Positions 8,802 through 17,800 of a stretch of DNA of 54,552 nt are shown here, piece after piece. This DNA comes from Stenotrophomonas maltophilia (GTDB taxonomy: Bacteria; Pseudomonadota; Gammaproteobacteria; Xanthomonadales; Xanthomonadaceae): the NCBI RefSeq assembly GCF_003970865.1, contig NZ_RXLZ01000033.1, forward strand, positions 1-54,552. The letters are read 5' to 3'. The position numbers were made by a program, and so were the translations under genes. The number at the start of each line of letters is the position of its first letter. The first letter of the stretch is position 1. Below the pieces are notes generated by a model. It was not told the DNA's origin and made no database searches. It saw only the letters and a list, made by a program, of their open reading frames with translations.

Positions 8802-9428
8802 TTATTCCAGCACGCCGATACGCTGCAGCACCGGCGCTGCCGACATGTCGTTCGGATTGGTACCGGGCTGATCCTGCGGCACGTCCATGCCCATCCCGCG
8901 ATACAGATCCACCCAGTGCTGGGCGATCTCCCCGGTCTGCGGGTTGCGGAAGTTCATCGGCTGCAATGCGAACACGTGGTGCGCACGGAAGGCGCGTTCG
9001 ATGAAGTCCGAGCAGTAGTAGCTGTCCTCGCTCAACACATACGACGTGTTGTACGGCTTGCCCAGCATCGTGCGCGCGGTGGCGACCGCATCCTTGATGG
9101 CCGCCTGCTGCGGCGCGTGCAGGCGATAGACCACGATCTGCCGCTGCTTGGCGCGCGCCTCCTGGCGGAACTCGACCAGCGATTGCCGGCGCGATCCTTT
9201 CTCGTCCGCATGCAATACCTCCCAGCCCTTCGGCGTGGAAGCGACCAGGGCGACGTGATCGAAGCTGAGCGCGCCCTGCTTGCCGGTGGCATGGTCGATG
9301 GCCGCACTGAGGCCGCTGCGGCCGGCGGTGACGAACAGAAGATCGCCTTCGTGGACATCGACGGCCATCGCCACCGCTGGCCACAGGGCGGGCAGCAGCA
9401 GGCCGATCAGGAGCAGGAGGCGATGCAT
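8802..9428 (-). CDS. Exported YiiX/YebB-like papain-fold (NlpC/P60-type) hydrolase
   Basis: This secreted or periplasmic cysteine hydrolase of the YiiX/YebB-like papain-fold group has 208 aa. The N-terminus MHRLLLLIGLLLPALWPAVAMA is a signal peptide. GDLLFVTAG follows, as is typical after the signal, and the conserved His lies in SFDHVALV. The presumed catalytic Cys lies in YYCSDFIERAF (about residue 140), so the order is His then Cys, the permuted arrangement seen in this group. The likely substrates are peptide, amide or lipid bonds in the envelope. ATG 9428 was chosen because the signal peptide begins there; the upstream extension is not hydrophobic. It is divergent from the lipoprotein gene at 9511. 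Confidence 0.8.
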   Translation of the reverse strand: MHRLLLLIGLLLPALWPAVAMAVDVHEGDLLFVTAGRSGLSAAIDHATGKQGALSFDHVALVASTPKGWEVLHADEKGSRRQSLVEFRQEARAKQRQIVVYRLHAPQQAAIKDAVATARTMLGKPYNTSYVLSEDSYYCSDFIERAFRAHHVFALQPMNFRNPQTGEIAQHWVDLYRGMGMDVPQDQPGTNPNDMSAAPVLQRIGVLE

Positions 9429-9510
9429 GAGGACTCTCGGACAGGCGGAATGCCGGAATTGTATGGTGCGCGGTAGCATGGAGCGACCGGACCGGATTCA
9501 GGATGAGCCC

Positions 9511-10011
9511 ATGTGTCGATACCGTTCTGCCGCACTGCTGACGCTTGCCTGCGGCGCGGTGCTGGCTGCCTGCGCGCCAGCGCCGCAGACAGCGGCCGAG
9601 GCCGCGCCTGCTCCAGCCGCGTCAGTGACCACCGCCGAGCCCACACCTGCGGCTGCAGCCAGTGAATGCCCCTACCCGGAATTCGATACGTTCCTGAAGC
9701 ATTTCGGCAACGAGATCGCGCTGCAGGAAAAGACCACTGCCGATCCGCTGCTGGACAGCTACATCGATGCGGAGGCCGAGCCGGAACCGCGCAAGGTGGA
9801 AAGCCGGTTGGCGCTGGCCGATGTCGAGTGGCCGGTGATGCCCGATCCTGCCGCATTGGCCGGGCAGGGCCGCGAAATGCAGGTCAGCCCCCTGGCCGAT
9901 GGGCAGCGGCAGGTGCAGACCCGTACGCCGGACAGCAGCGACCAGCAGACCTATACCTTCGCGCAGGCGCCTTGCTGGACACTGGTCAAGCGTGAGGACG
10001 AGTCGATCTGA
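9511..10011 (+). CDS. Putative lipoprotein, unknown function
   Basis: This 166-aa protein begins MCRYRSAALLTLACGAVLAAC, a lipoprotein signal with lipobox LAAC (Cys at about residue 21). An Ala/Pro/Thr-rich linker of about 35 residues follows. The compact domain contains ECPYPEFDTFLKHFGNEIALQEKTT, repeated acidic residues and a C-terminal CWTLVKREDES. Two Cys in the domain (start and end) could form a disulphide. I do not recognise the domain. AGGA lies 7 nt upstream of ATG 9511. It is 73 bp ahead of the M3 peptidase gene on the same strand and may be co-transcribed with it. Confidence 0.65.
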   Translation: MCRYRSAALLTLACGAVLAACAPAPQTAAEAAPAPAASVTTAEPTPAAAASECPYPEFDTFLKHFGNEIALQEKTTADPLLDSYIDAEAEPEPRKVESRLALADVEWPVMPDPAALAGQGREMQVSPLADGQRQVQTRTPDSSDQQTYTFAQAPCWTLVKREDESI

Positions 10012-10084
10012 CGCCTGTTCCGGCACAGGCGCGGCGGGCCAGTGGCTGCTAGGCTCGAGGCCTGGTCCAGGCAGGGAGACGCCG

Positions 10085-11923
10085 ATGCAGGTTTTCAGGA
10101 AGTGCACCACCACCGCCGCCGTCGCCGCCGTATTGGCGATAGCCCCCTTCAGCGGCGCCCAGGCACAGCCGGTGCATGCCGATGACCGCGCCTACTTCGC
10201 CAGTGCCACCGCCGAACAGGCCGCGCGTGACGCGCTGGGCAAGCGCGTCGATGCCCTGCAGCAGGCGTCCACCCTTGCACCGGCGGAACGCTTCCAGCAG
10301 GCCGAGGTACTGGAGGCGCAGTGCCTGCGTCACCTCGGCTACCTGCACCTGCAGTCCGCCCGCAATGCCCGCGATCATCGCCCGGCACAGGCGCTGGACC
10401 AGACAATGGGGCTGTGCAGCCGCATCGCCCGCAGCGGTCGCGCTGCATTGCGTGAGGCGCCTGTGGACGCAGTGTGGGCCGCGCCCTACGGTTTCCTGCG
10501 TACGCGTGCGCTCAAGGAGGCTGCCACCCCGGCCAACGCTGTGCTGGACGAGGCGGTGGAGGCATTGGCCGATCCGGCGCTGGACAGCTTCGCGCGCCTG
10601 CGCGGGCAGATCCTGCGCAGCGCCGAGTACCCGCAGCTCGAGCACGGCGGTCGGCACTGGGACACGGGGCGCGACAAGCAGGCGCTGGCCCAGCAGCCCG
10701 ACCGCGCCCTGCGCGAGGCGGGCTGGAAGGGCTACTGGCAGGGGCTGCACTCGCGCCGTGAGCCGATGGCCTCGGTGCTGCTGGGGCTGGTGCAGGTGAA
10801 TGACGCCGCTGCACGCCTGCAGGGCGATGGCTCGGCGCCGGCATATGGCTACCAGCGCATGGGTCTGGATACCGCCGCGGTGGATGCAACGCTGGTGGCG
10901 ATCGAACAGCACGCGGGAGACCGCCGCGCCTACCAGGACATGCTCCTGCACCACGCTGCGCGATCCGGCATCGATGCGCCGCAGATCTGGGATACCACGG
11001 TGCCCGATGCCGGCTACACGCCACCGGTGCTGACGCTGGCGCAGCTGCGCGACAACGCCGCCGATGCCATGCAGCACCTGGGGCCGGCGTACGTCGCCGA
11101 ACTGCGCGCGCTGCTCGATCCGGCCAACCAGCGTATGGATCTGGCCACCGAACGCGGTGACCGCAGCCAGGACGCGTTCTCGGTGAGCGCTCCCGGTGTG
11201 CCGGCAATGCTGTTCGTTGGCGTGCGCCGTGGCGATCTGGAAAGCGATGTTGAAATCGCGCATGAAGCTGGCCATGCCGTGCATGGCGAGTGGATGCAGC
11301 GCGGTCATGCGTCGCCGCTGCAGCGCAATGGCAGCCAGTGGCTGACCGAGGCGTTCGCGATCTACAACGAGCTGCGCTTCCGCGACCAGCTGTACCAGCA
11401 GGCACAGGACCCGCGTGCCAAGGCCTACTACCTGAAATCGCTGCTGGACGACATGGTGCTGCAGCTGTTCACCTCTTCCGAGGAAGCGCAGCTGGAGCAG
11501 TCGATCTACCAGGGCGTTGCCGCCGGCACGCTGGGCACCGCCGATGACCTGGACGCGCTGACCGGGCAGGTGCTGGCGCGCTTCGGCCAGCAACCGGAGC
11601 GCTACCCGCAGCTGCGCAACACCTGGATCGGCAAGCGCCTGATGTATGAAGACCCGAACTATCTGGTGAACTACCTGTATGCGGGGCTGCTGGCCGTGCA
11701 GCTGTATGTGCAGGACCAGCGCGATCCCGAAGGGTTCCGTGCGCGCTATCTTGCCGTGCTTGGCGAGGGCTTCGATCGCGCGCCGAACGAGCAGGTGGCG
11801 CAACTGTTGGGGCACGCCCCTGACTGGGCGGCCCTGGTGGATGCCGATCTGCAGGTGTTCAACCAGACGGCGGCACAGCTGCAGGCGCTGCATGCGCGGA
11901 TCGAGGCAGGGCAGGGTACGTGA
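10085..11923 (+). CDS. Exported M3-family metallopeptidase (oligoendopeptidase-like)
   Basis: This zinc metallopeptidase, related to thimet/oligoendopeptidase F (M3), is expected to cut oligopeptides. It has 612 aa with a Sec signal ending AQAQPVHA. The HExxH motif is H393-E-A-G-H397 within IAHEAGHAVHGEWM, and the third zinc ligand is probably E422 in LTEAFAIYNE, 25 residues on, which is the usual M3 spacing. A late Tyr-rich block (YEDPNYLVNYLYAGLLAVQLY) matches the substrate-binding helix region of the family. The signal peptide suggests periplasmic action, unlike cytoplasmic PepF. Its stop codon overlaps the next gene's start (GTGA), so the TPM-domain protein is likely co-translated. Confidence 0.88.
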   Translation: MQVFRKCTTTAAVAAVLAIAPFSGAQAQPVHADDRAYFASATAEQAARDALGKRVDALQQASTLAPAERFQQAEVLEAQCLRHLGYLHLQSARNARDHRPAQALDQTMGLCSRIARSGRAALREAPVDAVWAAPYGFLRTRALKEAATPANAVLDEAVEALADPALDSFARLRGQILRSAEYPQLEHGGRHWDTGRDKQALAQQPDRALREAGWKGYWQGLHSRREPMASVLLGLVQVNDAAARLQGDGSAPAYGYQRMGLDTAAVDATLVAIEQHAGDRRAYQDMLLHHAARSGIDAPQIWDTTVPDAGYTPPVLTLAQLRDNAADAMQHLGPAYVAELRALLDPANQRMDLATERGDRSQDAFSVSAPGVPAMLFVGVRRGDLESDVEIAHEAGHAVHGEWMQRGHASPLQRNGSQWLTEAFAIYNELRFRDQLYQQAQDPRAKAYYLKSLLDDMVLQLFTSSEEAQLEQSIYQGVAAGTLGTADDLDALTGQVLARFGQQPERYPQLRNTWIGKRLMYEDPNYLVNYLYAGLLAVQLYVQDQRDPEGFRARYLAVLGEGFDRAPNEQVAQLLGHAPDWAALVDADLQVFNQTAAQLQALHARIEAGQGT

Positions 11924-13329
11924 GCCTGCTGCGCGCAGGACAGCAGACCGCAGCCATGACGTGGCTGTTGTTGCTGCTGTGCCTGCTGCCGATGGAGGCG
12001 CTGGCGGCGATCCCGGTCCCGGCGCTGGACGATCCTGTGGTGGACACTGCCAACGCGCTGTCCGCTGAAACCCGCACCACCCTGCGCAGGCAGGCGCTGC
12101 AGCTGCAGGTGCAGAAAGGTGCACAGCTGCAGGTGCTGGTGGTACCCAGCGTGGGCAACGAGGGCATTGAGGCCTACGCACAGCGGGTGTTCGATCAGTG
12201 GCAGCTGGGTCGCGCCGGTGTCGACGACGGTGTGCTGTTGCTGGTGGCGGTGCAGGACCGCCGCGTACGCATCCAGACCGGCTATGGCCTGGAAGGTGCG
12301 CTACCGGACGCGTACGCCGCTCGCATCATCGACAACGTGATCGTGCCGCGCTTCCGAGAGGGCGATTTCGACCAGGGCGTGCTCGATGGCACGACGATCA
12401 TGGTGGCGCTGATCGAAGGCGAGGACCTGCCTGCATGGGAAGAACCGTCGGCCAGCAATGTGCTGCCTGCGGACTGGCGACGCGCAGACTCGGTGGTGGC
12501 GTTGACCCTGCTGGCCGGCTTCCTGGCCGGGCTGTGGCGCTCGCCGCCGCCTCTCCCACCTGCGAAGACCGAGGACGACTTCAGCGGCAGCCGTCGGGAG
12601 CGGCGGCGCAAGGCACTGGCCGCCAATGCGTCGGCACCGAGGCCGAGCTGGCCGACCTTGCCGGCCTGGGGGCGTCCGATGCTGCTGACAGCGGTAGTTG
12701 CCGCAGGCGCGCTGTCCGTGGCGTTGCTGCTGCCACGCCACCTGCTGCCGGGCCTGTGCTTCGTGATGGCGCTGGGCGTGCCGGTGGCGGCCCTGCTCGG
12801 CTGGTGCTGGCGTCGCAGCCGCGGGGTGCGCATCGTCCTGTGCGGCATGCTGGTACTCGGCGCGGTCTTCCTGGTGCAGGCGCTGCTTCGTGGCCAGCCG
12901 CCACCGAGCCTGGCCCGGCACCTGCTGCTGCAGGCCGCCGCGGGCGTTGTCACCCTGATGGTGTTCCTGCTGGTGCAGGCCTGTCGCACACGCTGGAAGA
13001 AGAACCGCAGCAGCTTCGTCGTGCGCATGACGGTGCTGGTGCTGTTGACCCTCGGCTACGCCGCGGGCGCGTTGCTGGCGATCCATCGTGCCGAAGGGGA
13101 CGATCCACGGCTGCTGGCGATGATCGTATCCGGTGTGTGTGGCGTGCTGCTGTACTTCGTATGGTTGTTCACCATGCTGCCGGGCGAGCGCGCACGTGGC
13201 CGGGTTTCGTCACGCCGTGAACGCAGCGCGTCCAGTTCGTCATCCAGCAGTTCGTCGTCGAGCAGCTCCAGCAGCTGGTCCGGAGGCGGTGGCCGCAGCG
13301 GCGGAGGCGGTGCGTCGGGCAGCTGGTAG
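11920..13329 (+). CDS. TPM-domain membrane protein with Ser/Gly-rich tail
   Basis: This YgcG-like protein has a signal peptide (TWLLLLLCLLPMEALA), then a TPM/Repair_PSII-type domain over about residues 30-165. Recognisable blocks are VVDTANALSAETRTTL, GVDDGVLLLVAVQDRRVRIQTGYGLEGALPD and IVPRFREGDFDQGV. Several membrane helices follow (about residues 188-205, 247-340 and 365-425). A C-terminal run of about 16 serines ends in a Gly-rich GGGG-RS-GGGG-ASGSW tail, a hallmark of the family. GTG 11920 overlaps the peptidase stop, which implies translational coupling; ATG 11956 is a possible internal start at the signal peptide. TPM proteins are implicated in membrane-protein maintenance, and the role here is unknown. 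The gene ends 1 bp from the convergent VOC gene. Confidence 0.85.
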   Translation: MSLLRAGQQTAAMTWLLLLLCLLPMEALAAIPVPALDDPVVDTANALSAETRTTLRRQALQLQVQKGAQLQVLVVPSVGNEGIEAYAQRVFDQWQLGRAGVDDGVLLLVAVQDRRVRIQTGYGLEGALPDAYAARIIDNVIVPRFREGDFDQGVLDGTTIMVALIEGEDLPAWEEPSASNVLPADWRRADSVVALTLLAGFLAGLWRSPPPLPPAKTEDDFSGSRRERRRKALAANASAPRPSWPTLPAWGRPMLLTAVVAAGALSVALLLPRHLLPGLCFVMALGVPVAALLGWCWRRSRGVRIVLCGMLVLGAVFLVQALLRGQPPPSLARHLLLQAAAGVVTLMVFLLVQACRTRWKKNRSSFVVRMTVLVLLTLGYAAGALLAIHRAEGDDPRLLAMIVSGVCGVLLYFVWLFTMLPGERARGRVSSRRERSASSSSSSSSSSSSSSSWSGGGGRSGGGGASGSW

Positions 13330-13330
13330 T

Positions 13331-14002
13331 TCAGGCCGCCTGTACCCGCCAGCCGAGTGCAGTGTCCTCCACAACACCCGGGCCGGCCACGTCGCCGACC
13401 TGCAGCAACAGGCCCTGCGCATTGGGCAGGTCCTTCTGCTCGGGGAACCAGCGCCGGTCCGCAGCGACCACGATCAGCAGGCCCTCGTCGTCGCCCATCG
13501 GCGCGAACTGCGGCGAAGGCGGGCTGATCGGTTGCAGGCCGAACCGCAGGCTGGACTGTTCGCGCACAGCATCGACATCGTGGCTGGGCAGGCCGACCTC
13601 GCTCAGGCAGGTCAGTTCGCTGCCGTGGAAGGCGCCCTGATGCGTACTGGCTGGCAAGCGGCGGCGGCCGATCAGTTCCAGGATCAAACCATCGGGGCCG
13701 GTGAAGTAGACCGACTGCGACTGCCAGCTGCTTTCCAGAGCGAAATAATCCAACCCTGCCGGATTGCGCTGCAGTGGCGTGCGTTCGCGCAACCAGGTCA
13801 TTGCCTCGCCAAAGCGGTTGTCCGGTACGTTGAAGGCCAGGTGCACGCCTCCGACCGGATGTCCTTCAGTGGGCTGCAGTTCGATCGTGCTCCAGCCGAT
13901 GTGCACATGATTGCCGACCACGCGCTGCTGCAATACATCGCGGAAGTAGCTGGACACGGTACCGACATCGGATACCGGCAGCGTGAGGTGCAACAGGCGC
14001 AT
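13331..14002 (-). CDS. VOC (glyoxalase/dioxygenase superfamily) protein
   Basis: This 223-aa protein has two betaalphabetabetabeta-type modules typical of the vicinal-oxygen-chelate superfamily: LLHLTLPVSDVGTVSSYFRDVL at the N-terminus, HLAFNVPDNRF, VYFTGPDGLILELIG, then a second module beginning LTCLSEVGLPSHDV. The metal-ligand pattern is only partly visible (His in the first strand and E in ILELIG), so enzymatic activity is not assured. GGAGGATC precedes ATG 14002 by about 6 nt; the longer in-frame start was rejected. It lies 105 bp downstream of the AraC-GyrI regulator on the same strand and is likely part of that unit. Confidence 0.85.
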   Translation of the reverse strand: MRLLHLTLPVSDVGTVSSYFRDVLQQRVVGNHVHIGWSTIELQPTEGHPVGGVHLAFNVPDNRFGEAMTWLRERTPLQRNPAGLDYFALESSWQSQSVYFTGPDGLILELIGRRRLPASTHQGAFHGSELTCLSEVGLPSHDVDAVREQSSLRFGLQPISPPSPQFAPMGDDEGLLIVVAADRRWFPEQKDLPNAQGLLLQVGDVAGPGVVEDTALGWRVQAA

Positions 14003-14107
14003 GATCGATCCTCCGTGGAGCGCATGCACCGAGTGTAGACCTGGCGGGATTGCGTGGGTGTCACCGCGGGCGCAACGATTCGTTACGGTGGGTGGCGCGC
14101 TCGAAGA

Positions 14108-14923
14108 TCACTCCACTGGCAGCCAGATTTCCACGCCGCCGTTGCCGCTGTGCTCATCGAAACGCATGTCGTAGCGTTCCAGATCGGGTGCATCGGCCAG
14201 GCTGAGACCGGAGCCGGGCAGGTAGTGATCCAGCAGCCAGAACCAGGTCGAGCGGATGGTCGAGATGTGCCCGCCGTGCCAGGCCACCAGGTAGCGACGC
14301 GGCGGAATGGCCACGCGTTGCCAGTGCGCAGGCACGCTCGGCACCGCGCTGGCCGGCAGTGCGGCGATGTAGTCGAAACCGCCATCGTCATCACTGTTGC
14401 AGCACACGCCGAAGCTGATCGGTGCCGGCGTCGGCCATTCGCGGTTGAGCTGCGCCCACTGTCCGGGTATCGCACCACCGCTGTCGCGGGTATGCCGCAT
14501 GCCGATACCCACCAACTGGAAGGCGGGCGTGTCGAGCAGGCGCGGCGCCTCATCGCAGGCAACGGGCGCCTCGTCCACGCGGATCGCCTGCACCAATGCC
14601 AAGCCGTCGGTGCCCTGTTCGCGTACCCGCTCCGGTGTCTGCCCGAACTGGTCGCTGAAGGCACGGGTGAACGCCGCATGGGTGGTATAGCCGGCCCCAA
14701 GCGCAACCTGCAGGATGTCGCCGGCGCCGTCGGCCAGCCGCTGCGCGGCTGCGGTCAGGCGCCGCCCACGCAGGTAGCGCATCACCGAGGTGCCGGTGCG
14801 GGCCTGGAACAGGCGCGACAGGTGGAACGGCGACAGTCCCGCCGCAGCAGCGACGTCGGCCAATGCCAGCGGTCGATCCGCATGGGTTTCGATGTACCAC
14901 AACGCCTTGCCTGCTGCACTCAT
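14108..14923 (-). CDS. AraC-family regulator with GyrI-like ligand domain
   Basis: This transcription factor has 271 aa. Residues ~5-100 form the double helix-turn-helix of AraC/XylS proteins (LALADVAAAAGLSPFHLSRLFQARTGTSVMRYL, then the second HTH ILQVALGAGYTTHAAFTRAFSDQFGQTP). Residues ~120-270 are a GyrI-like/effector-binding domain (FQLVGIGMRHT, RRYLVAWHGGHISTI, ERYDMRFDEHSGNGGVEIWLPVE). This is the domain order of Rob/SoxS-related small-molecule sensors. It heads a probable two-gene unit with the VOC protein, which may be its regulatory target. Confidence 0.92.
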   Translation of the reverse strand: MSAAGKALWYIETHADRPLALADVAAAAGLSPFHLSRLFQARTGTSVMRYLRGRRLTAAAQRLADGAGDILQVALGAGYTTHAAFTRAFSDQFGQTPERVREQGTDGLALVQAIRVDEAPVACDEAPRLLDTPAFQLVGIGMRHTRDSGGAIPGQWAQLNREWPTPAPISFGVCCNSDDDGGFDYIAALPASAVPSVPAHWQRVAIPPRRYLVAWHGGHISTIRSTWFWLLDHYLPGSGLSLADAPDLERYDMRFDEHSGNGGVEIWLPVE

Positions 14924-15108
14924 CCTGCCATTCCCCGAATCCAGTGCCCGGCACAGTAGCGGATCGGCAGGCGCAGCGTTTAGCAGTTCTTGCGCTGCCG
15001 GGGCTTTGCGCGTGCCTGCATACCGGCAACAATGCCCGCAGCATGGATGAAGGGGGCAAGGGGCATGCGATCGACGACGTGGGACGCCAGGCCAGTGGAG
15101 CCGGTCCG

Positions 15109-15495
15109 ATGATGGACATGGTGGTTACCCAGTGGCTGTTGCCCTGGTTGTTGACCCTGGCATTGCTGCTGCTGATGTGGCGCTGCGCGCCGTACTGGAA
15201 GGGCAATGCCTGGGTGTACCGCGCCGGCTTCGCGCTCCTGGCCGGGCTGCTGACACCGACGTTGCTGCTGGCCGGTCACGGCGTTCTGCCGGTTCCGACC
15301 ATTGGGGGACTGGTGACGGTGTTGCAGCGGTTGGAGTGGATCGGCGATCTGGACTTCAACATCCTGGCGGTCGGCACCGACAACATTTGGTTCCTGTTCA
15401 CGCCGTTCCAGATGGTGTCCATTGGCATGCTGTTCTTTCCACTGCGGACGGCCCGGCCGGCCCGTCTTGGCTTCGGCGGCAAGACTACGGACTAG
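15109..15495 (+). CDS. Small integral membrane protein, unknown
   Basis: This 128-aa membrane protein has about three predicted helices: VTQWLLPWLLTLALLLLMW (residues ~6-24), YRAGFALLAGLLTPTLLLAGHGVL (~38-61) and NIWFLFTPFQMVSIGMLFF (~94-112), ending in a basic tail. GGAG lies 9 nt before ATG 15109. An earlier in-frame ATG (15043) would add 22 polar residues without a ribosome-binding site. I do not recognise a family. It is divergent from the AraC gene, with overlapping promoter space between them. Four SMAG units follow it. Confidence 0.65.
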   Translation: MMDMVVTQWLLPWLLTLALLLLMWRCAPYWKGNAWVYRAGFALLAGLLTPTLLLAGHGVLPVPTIGGLVTVLQRLEWIGDLDFNILAVGTDNIWFLFTPFQMVSIGMLFFPLRTARPARLGFGGKTTD

Positions 15496-15521
15496 CCCCG
15501 GCACACCGTTGGTGGACTCTG

Positions 15522-15666
15522 GTAGGTGCCAACCCTGGTTGGCACATTCCGACCGTGCCGGGAAATCTTCCGCCGGGCATGGCCCGGCGCTACTGCATCC
15601 TGGGCGCCGCGTATCCACGCATGGCGTGGATCTACTGCTCTGGTAGGTGCCAACCTTGGTTGGCAC
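15522..15666. repeat. Cluster of four SMAG repeats
   Basis: GTAG-headed palindromes lie at 15522-15545 (+), 15571-15593 (-), 15613-15635 (-) and 15643-15666 (+). The outer pair shares the GTGCCAAC core, while the inner two carry different cores (CGCCGGGC and ATCCACGC). The cluster separates convergent genes. Confidence 0.85.
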
Positions 15667-15676
15667 TTCCTTGCAC

Positions 15677-17191
15677 CTACCGCTCGATCGCCGGCAACGC
15701 GTCCGACAACAACAACCGGTCAATCCGCCGCAGCGCACTCTCCAGCTGCCGTCGGTCCGCCGCCAGCCCCAGCGACAACCGCACGCCGCTCTGGTGAGAT
15801 ACCCCCGGCGGACAGAACGCCGATGACGGCGCGATCGCCAGGCCCTGCAGCTGTGCGGTACGCACCAGCGTGGCGTCGGTCCACGGCGCCGGTATACGGC
15901 ACCAGGCATGCAGACCTTCCGCGCGCTGCAGCAGCGACGGTGCCAGCAGGTAGCGCGCCATGCGCATGCGTTCGCGTGCCTCGGTGCGTACCTGGGCCAG
16001 CAGTGACTGCGCCGAACCATCCAGCAGCAGTTGGCTGGCCAGTGCCGAGACCAGCGGATGACCCATCAGCCGCGTCGCCCGCAACGCAGCCGTCATCGCC
16101 TCGGCATGCGCCGCGCTCGGGCAGCGCACGAAGGCGGTGCGCAGGCCGGGGCTGATCACCTTGGACAGCGTCGCCACGTAGAACACATGACGCGGTGCCA
16201 GTGCCGCCAGCGGTGTAGGTGCATCCTCGGCGAGGTGCCAGTAAGGATCGTCTTCGATCGCCAGCAGGCCTTCGCCTTCCAGTACACGTGCCAGCGCCTC
16301 ACGCCGCTGCAGCGGCAGGGTCAGCGCTGTCGGGTTCTGGCAGGTGGGGTTGAGATAGACCAACCTCGCGCTGCTTTCGCGTGCCAGCCGGGCCAGCGCT
16401 TCAGGGCACATGCCGTGTTCGTCGCCGTCCACCGGCAGCAGCCGCCGGCCCAGTGCGGCGGCGGCCTGCAGCAGACCCGGATAGACCAGCGCATCGCAGA
16501 GGATCGCATCATCGTCGCGGCCCTGGCTGACCAGGATCGCGGCAAGCGCCACCTGGGCGCCTTCGGTCAGCAGCAGGCAGGCGTCGTCCACCTTTCCCAG
16601 CATCGGTTGCAGCCAGCGCGCCGCTGCGTGGCGGTCGGTCGGGTTGCCGCCGCCCAGGTGATAGGTCATCAGGTTGGGCGCGTTGCTGCGTGCAAGCACG
16701 GCGGCGGCACCGCGGCGCAGGGTCTCGGCCAGCGCATCGGCGTCGGGTACCGGTGGCACGTTCATGCTCAGGTCCACCACCTGGTCGAAGCCAGCCTTGG
16801 GCGGTGCGATGAAACTGCCTTGTGGCCCGCGTGCTTCGATCAGGCCGCGCTTGCGTGCTTCATCGAAGGCGCGGGTGACCGTGGTCAGATCGATACCGAG
16901 CTGCTGCGCCAACGCGCGCTGCGAGGGCAGGCGCTGTCCGGGTGCGAGGCCGCCACGGCGCACCGTGCGTTCCAGCGAATTGACGATGCGCAGGTAGATC
17001 GGCCCGTTGTGCGCGAGCACGTCCTGCACCCATTCGCGGGCTGCGACATCCGGTCGCGGCATGTACGGAGCATGTCGGGGCGTATCGTTGCTTCCAACGG
17101 CGGGAGCCTGTCCATAACCATCGGTCGGTTCGGACAGGTGACCGCCGTTGTTGTTTGCGGCGGCCGCACCGGCCAGCGTCAGTGATGTCAT
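15677..17191 (-). CDS. MocR-type GntR regulator with aminotransferase domain (copy 1)
   Basis: This PLP-dependent transcription factor has 504 aa. Residues ~60-130 are a GntR winged helix (PIYLRIVNSLERTVRRG, LPSQRALAQQLGIDLTTVTRAFDEARKRGLI). The remainder is a fold-type I aminotransferase-like domain with YLNPTCQNPT, AIEDDPYWHLAEDAP and the PLP-lysine motif ATLSKVISPGLRTAF. Such proteins normally sense PLP or amino compounds. A ~45-residue N-terminal extension precedes the DNA-binding domain. ATG 17191 is supported by GAGGA 6 nt upstream, which overlaps the stop of the thioredoxin-like gene. It is the last gene of a three-gene operon transcribed from the operator at 18074-18117. It has a paralogue at 18134-19549. 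Confidence 0.93.
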   Translation of the reverse strand: MTSLTLAGAAAANNNGGHLSEPTDGYGQAPAVGSNDTPRHAPYMPRPDVAAREWVQDVLAHNGPIYLRIVNSLERTVRRGGLAPGQRLPSQRALAQQLGIDLTTVTRAFDEARKRGLIEARGPQGSFIAPPKAGFDQVVDLSMNVPPVPDADALAETLRRGAAAVLARSNAPNLMTYHLGGGNPTDRHAAARWLQPMLGKVDDACLLLTEGAQVALAAILVSQGRDDDAILCDALVYPGLLQAAAALGRRLLPVDGDEHGMCPEALARLARESSARLVYLNPTCQNPTALTLPLQRREALARVLEGEGLLAIEDDPYWHLAEDAPTPLAALAPRHVFYVATLSKVISPGLRTAFVRCPSAAHAEAMTAALRATRLMGHPLVSALASQLLLDGSAQSLLAQVRTEARERMRMARYLLAPSLLQRAEGLHAWCRIPAPWTDATLVRTAQLQGLAIAPSSAFCPPGVSHQSGVRLSLGLAADRRQLESALRRIDRLLLSDALPAIER

Positions 17192-17200
17192 CGCGCGTCC

Positions 17201-17800
17201 TCAGCGCTTGGCCTGCCAGGGGCAGTAGCAGCCCACGGCAAGCAGTCCCTTTGGGCGCACGGTCTCGCCGCGCACCAGTCTGTCCAGCAGCGGTTCGACA
17301 AAGCTGTTGGCCGAATTGCAGACCATGCCGATGCTGTACGGCCCCGCGTAGGCGAGGTGGCCCTGGCGATCCCAGATGGCTACGGCGGGGCTGGCCGGGA
17401 TGTGTTCGATACCGTCGATGGTCGGCAGGTTGATCACCTTGTTGCGCAGCGGCTCGGGCAGCTCGCCCTGCGTACCCGGGCGGCGGATCGCATAGAAGTC
17501 GATGCCGGCGCGGCGGTACATGCTGATCAGGTAGCTCAGGTGCGCACCGGTCTCGCGGTTGCACACGCCGCAGGCCGGGTCCCAGAAATGCACCACGCGG
17601 ATGCGGCCGGTATCACCGGCCAGATCGGCCGGCAGGCGCAGTTGCGAGTCGTCGAAGACGATGGCCTGTTCGGTGAAGGTGGACTGCGCGCTGTAGCCGA
17701 AGTACTGCCACAGCGCAGCCGCCACGCCGGCCATGAACAGGCAGGCGAGGGCGATCATCGTCGGCAGCAGCCAGCGGCGACGCGGCGCGGCTGCGCCCAT
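17201..17800 (-). CDS. Membrane-anchored thioredoxin-fold protein (CGVC motif)
   Basis: This 199-aa protein has one N-terminal membrane helix (LPTMIALACLFMAGVAAALWQYF, about residues 12-34) and a periplasmic thioredoxin-like domain. The redox motif CGVC sits in VVHFWDPACGVCNRE, and the cis-Pro loop is probably IPASPAVAIWD. Two more Cys lie near the C-terminus (GCYC). It resembles the DUF6436 group of TlpA/DsbD-gamma-like proteins. Its ATG overlaps the stop of the upstream gene (TGATG), and the MocR gene follows after 9 bp, so all three are tightly coupled. It is likely a thiol-disulphide exchange factor in the periplasm; the partner is unknown. Confidence 0.8.
   Translation of the reverse strand: MGAAAPRRRWLLPTMIALACLFMAGVAAALWQYFGYSAQSTFTEQAIVFDDSQLRLPADLAGDTGRIRVVHFWDPACGVCNRETGAHLSYLISMYRRAGIDFYAIRRPGTQGELPEPLRNKVINLPTIDGIEHIPASPAVAIWDRQGHLAYAGPYSIGMVCNSANSFVEPLLDRLVRGETVRPKGLLAVGCYCPWQAKR

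Noticed and set aside
9899..10084. Long N-terminal extension of the M3 peptidase
   Set aside because: It overlaps the lipoprotein gene in another frame; ATG 10085 starts a clean signal peptide.
15522..15666. Repeated palindromes considered as a CRISPR array
   Set aside because: Spacing is irregular, the units alternate in orientation and their cores differ; they are SMAG/REP units.
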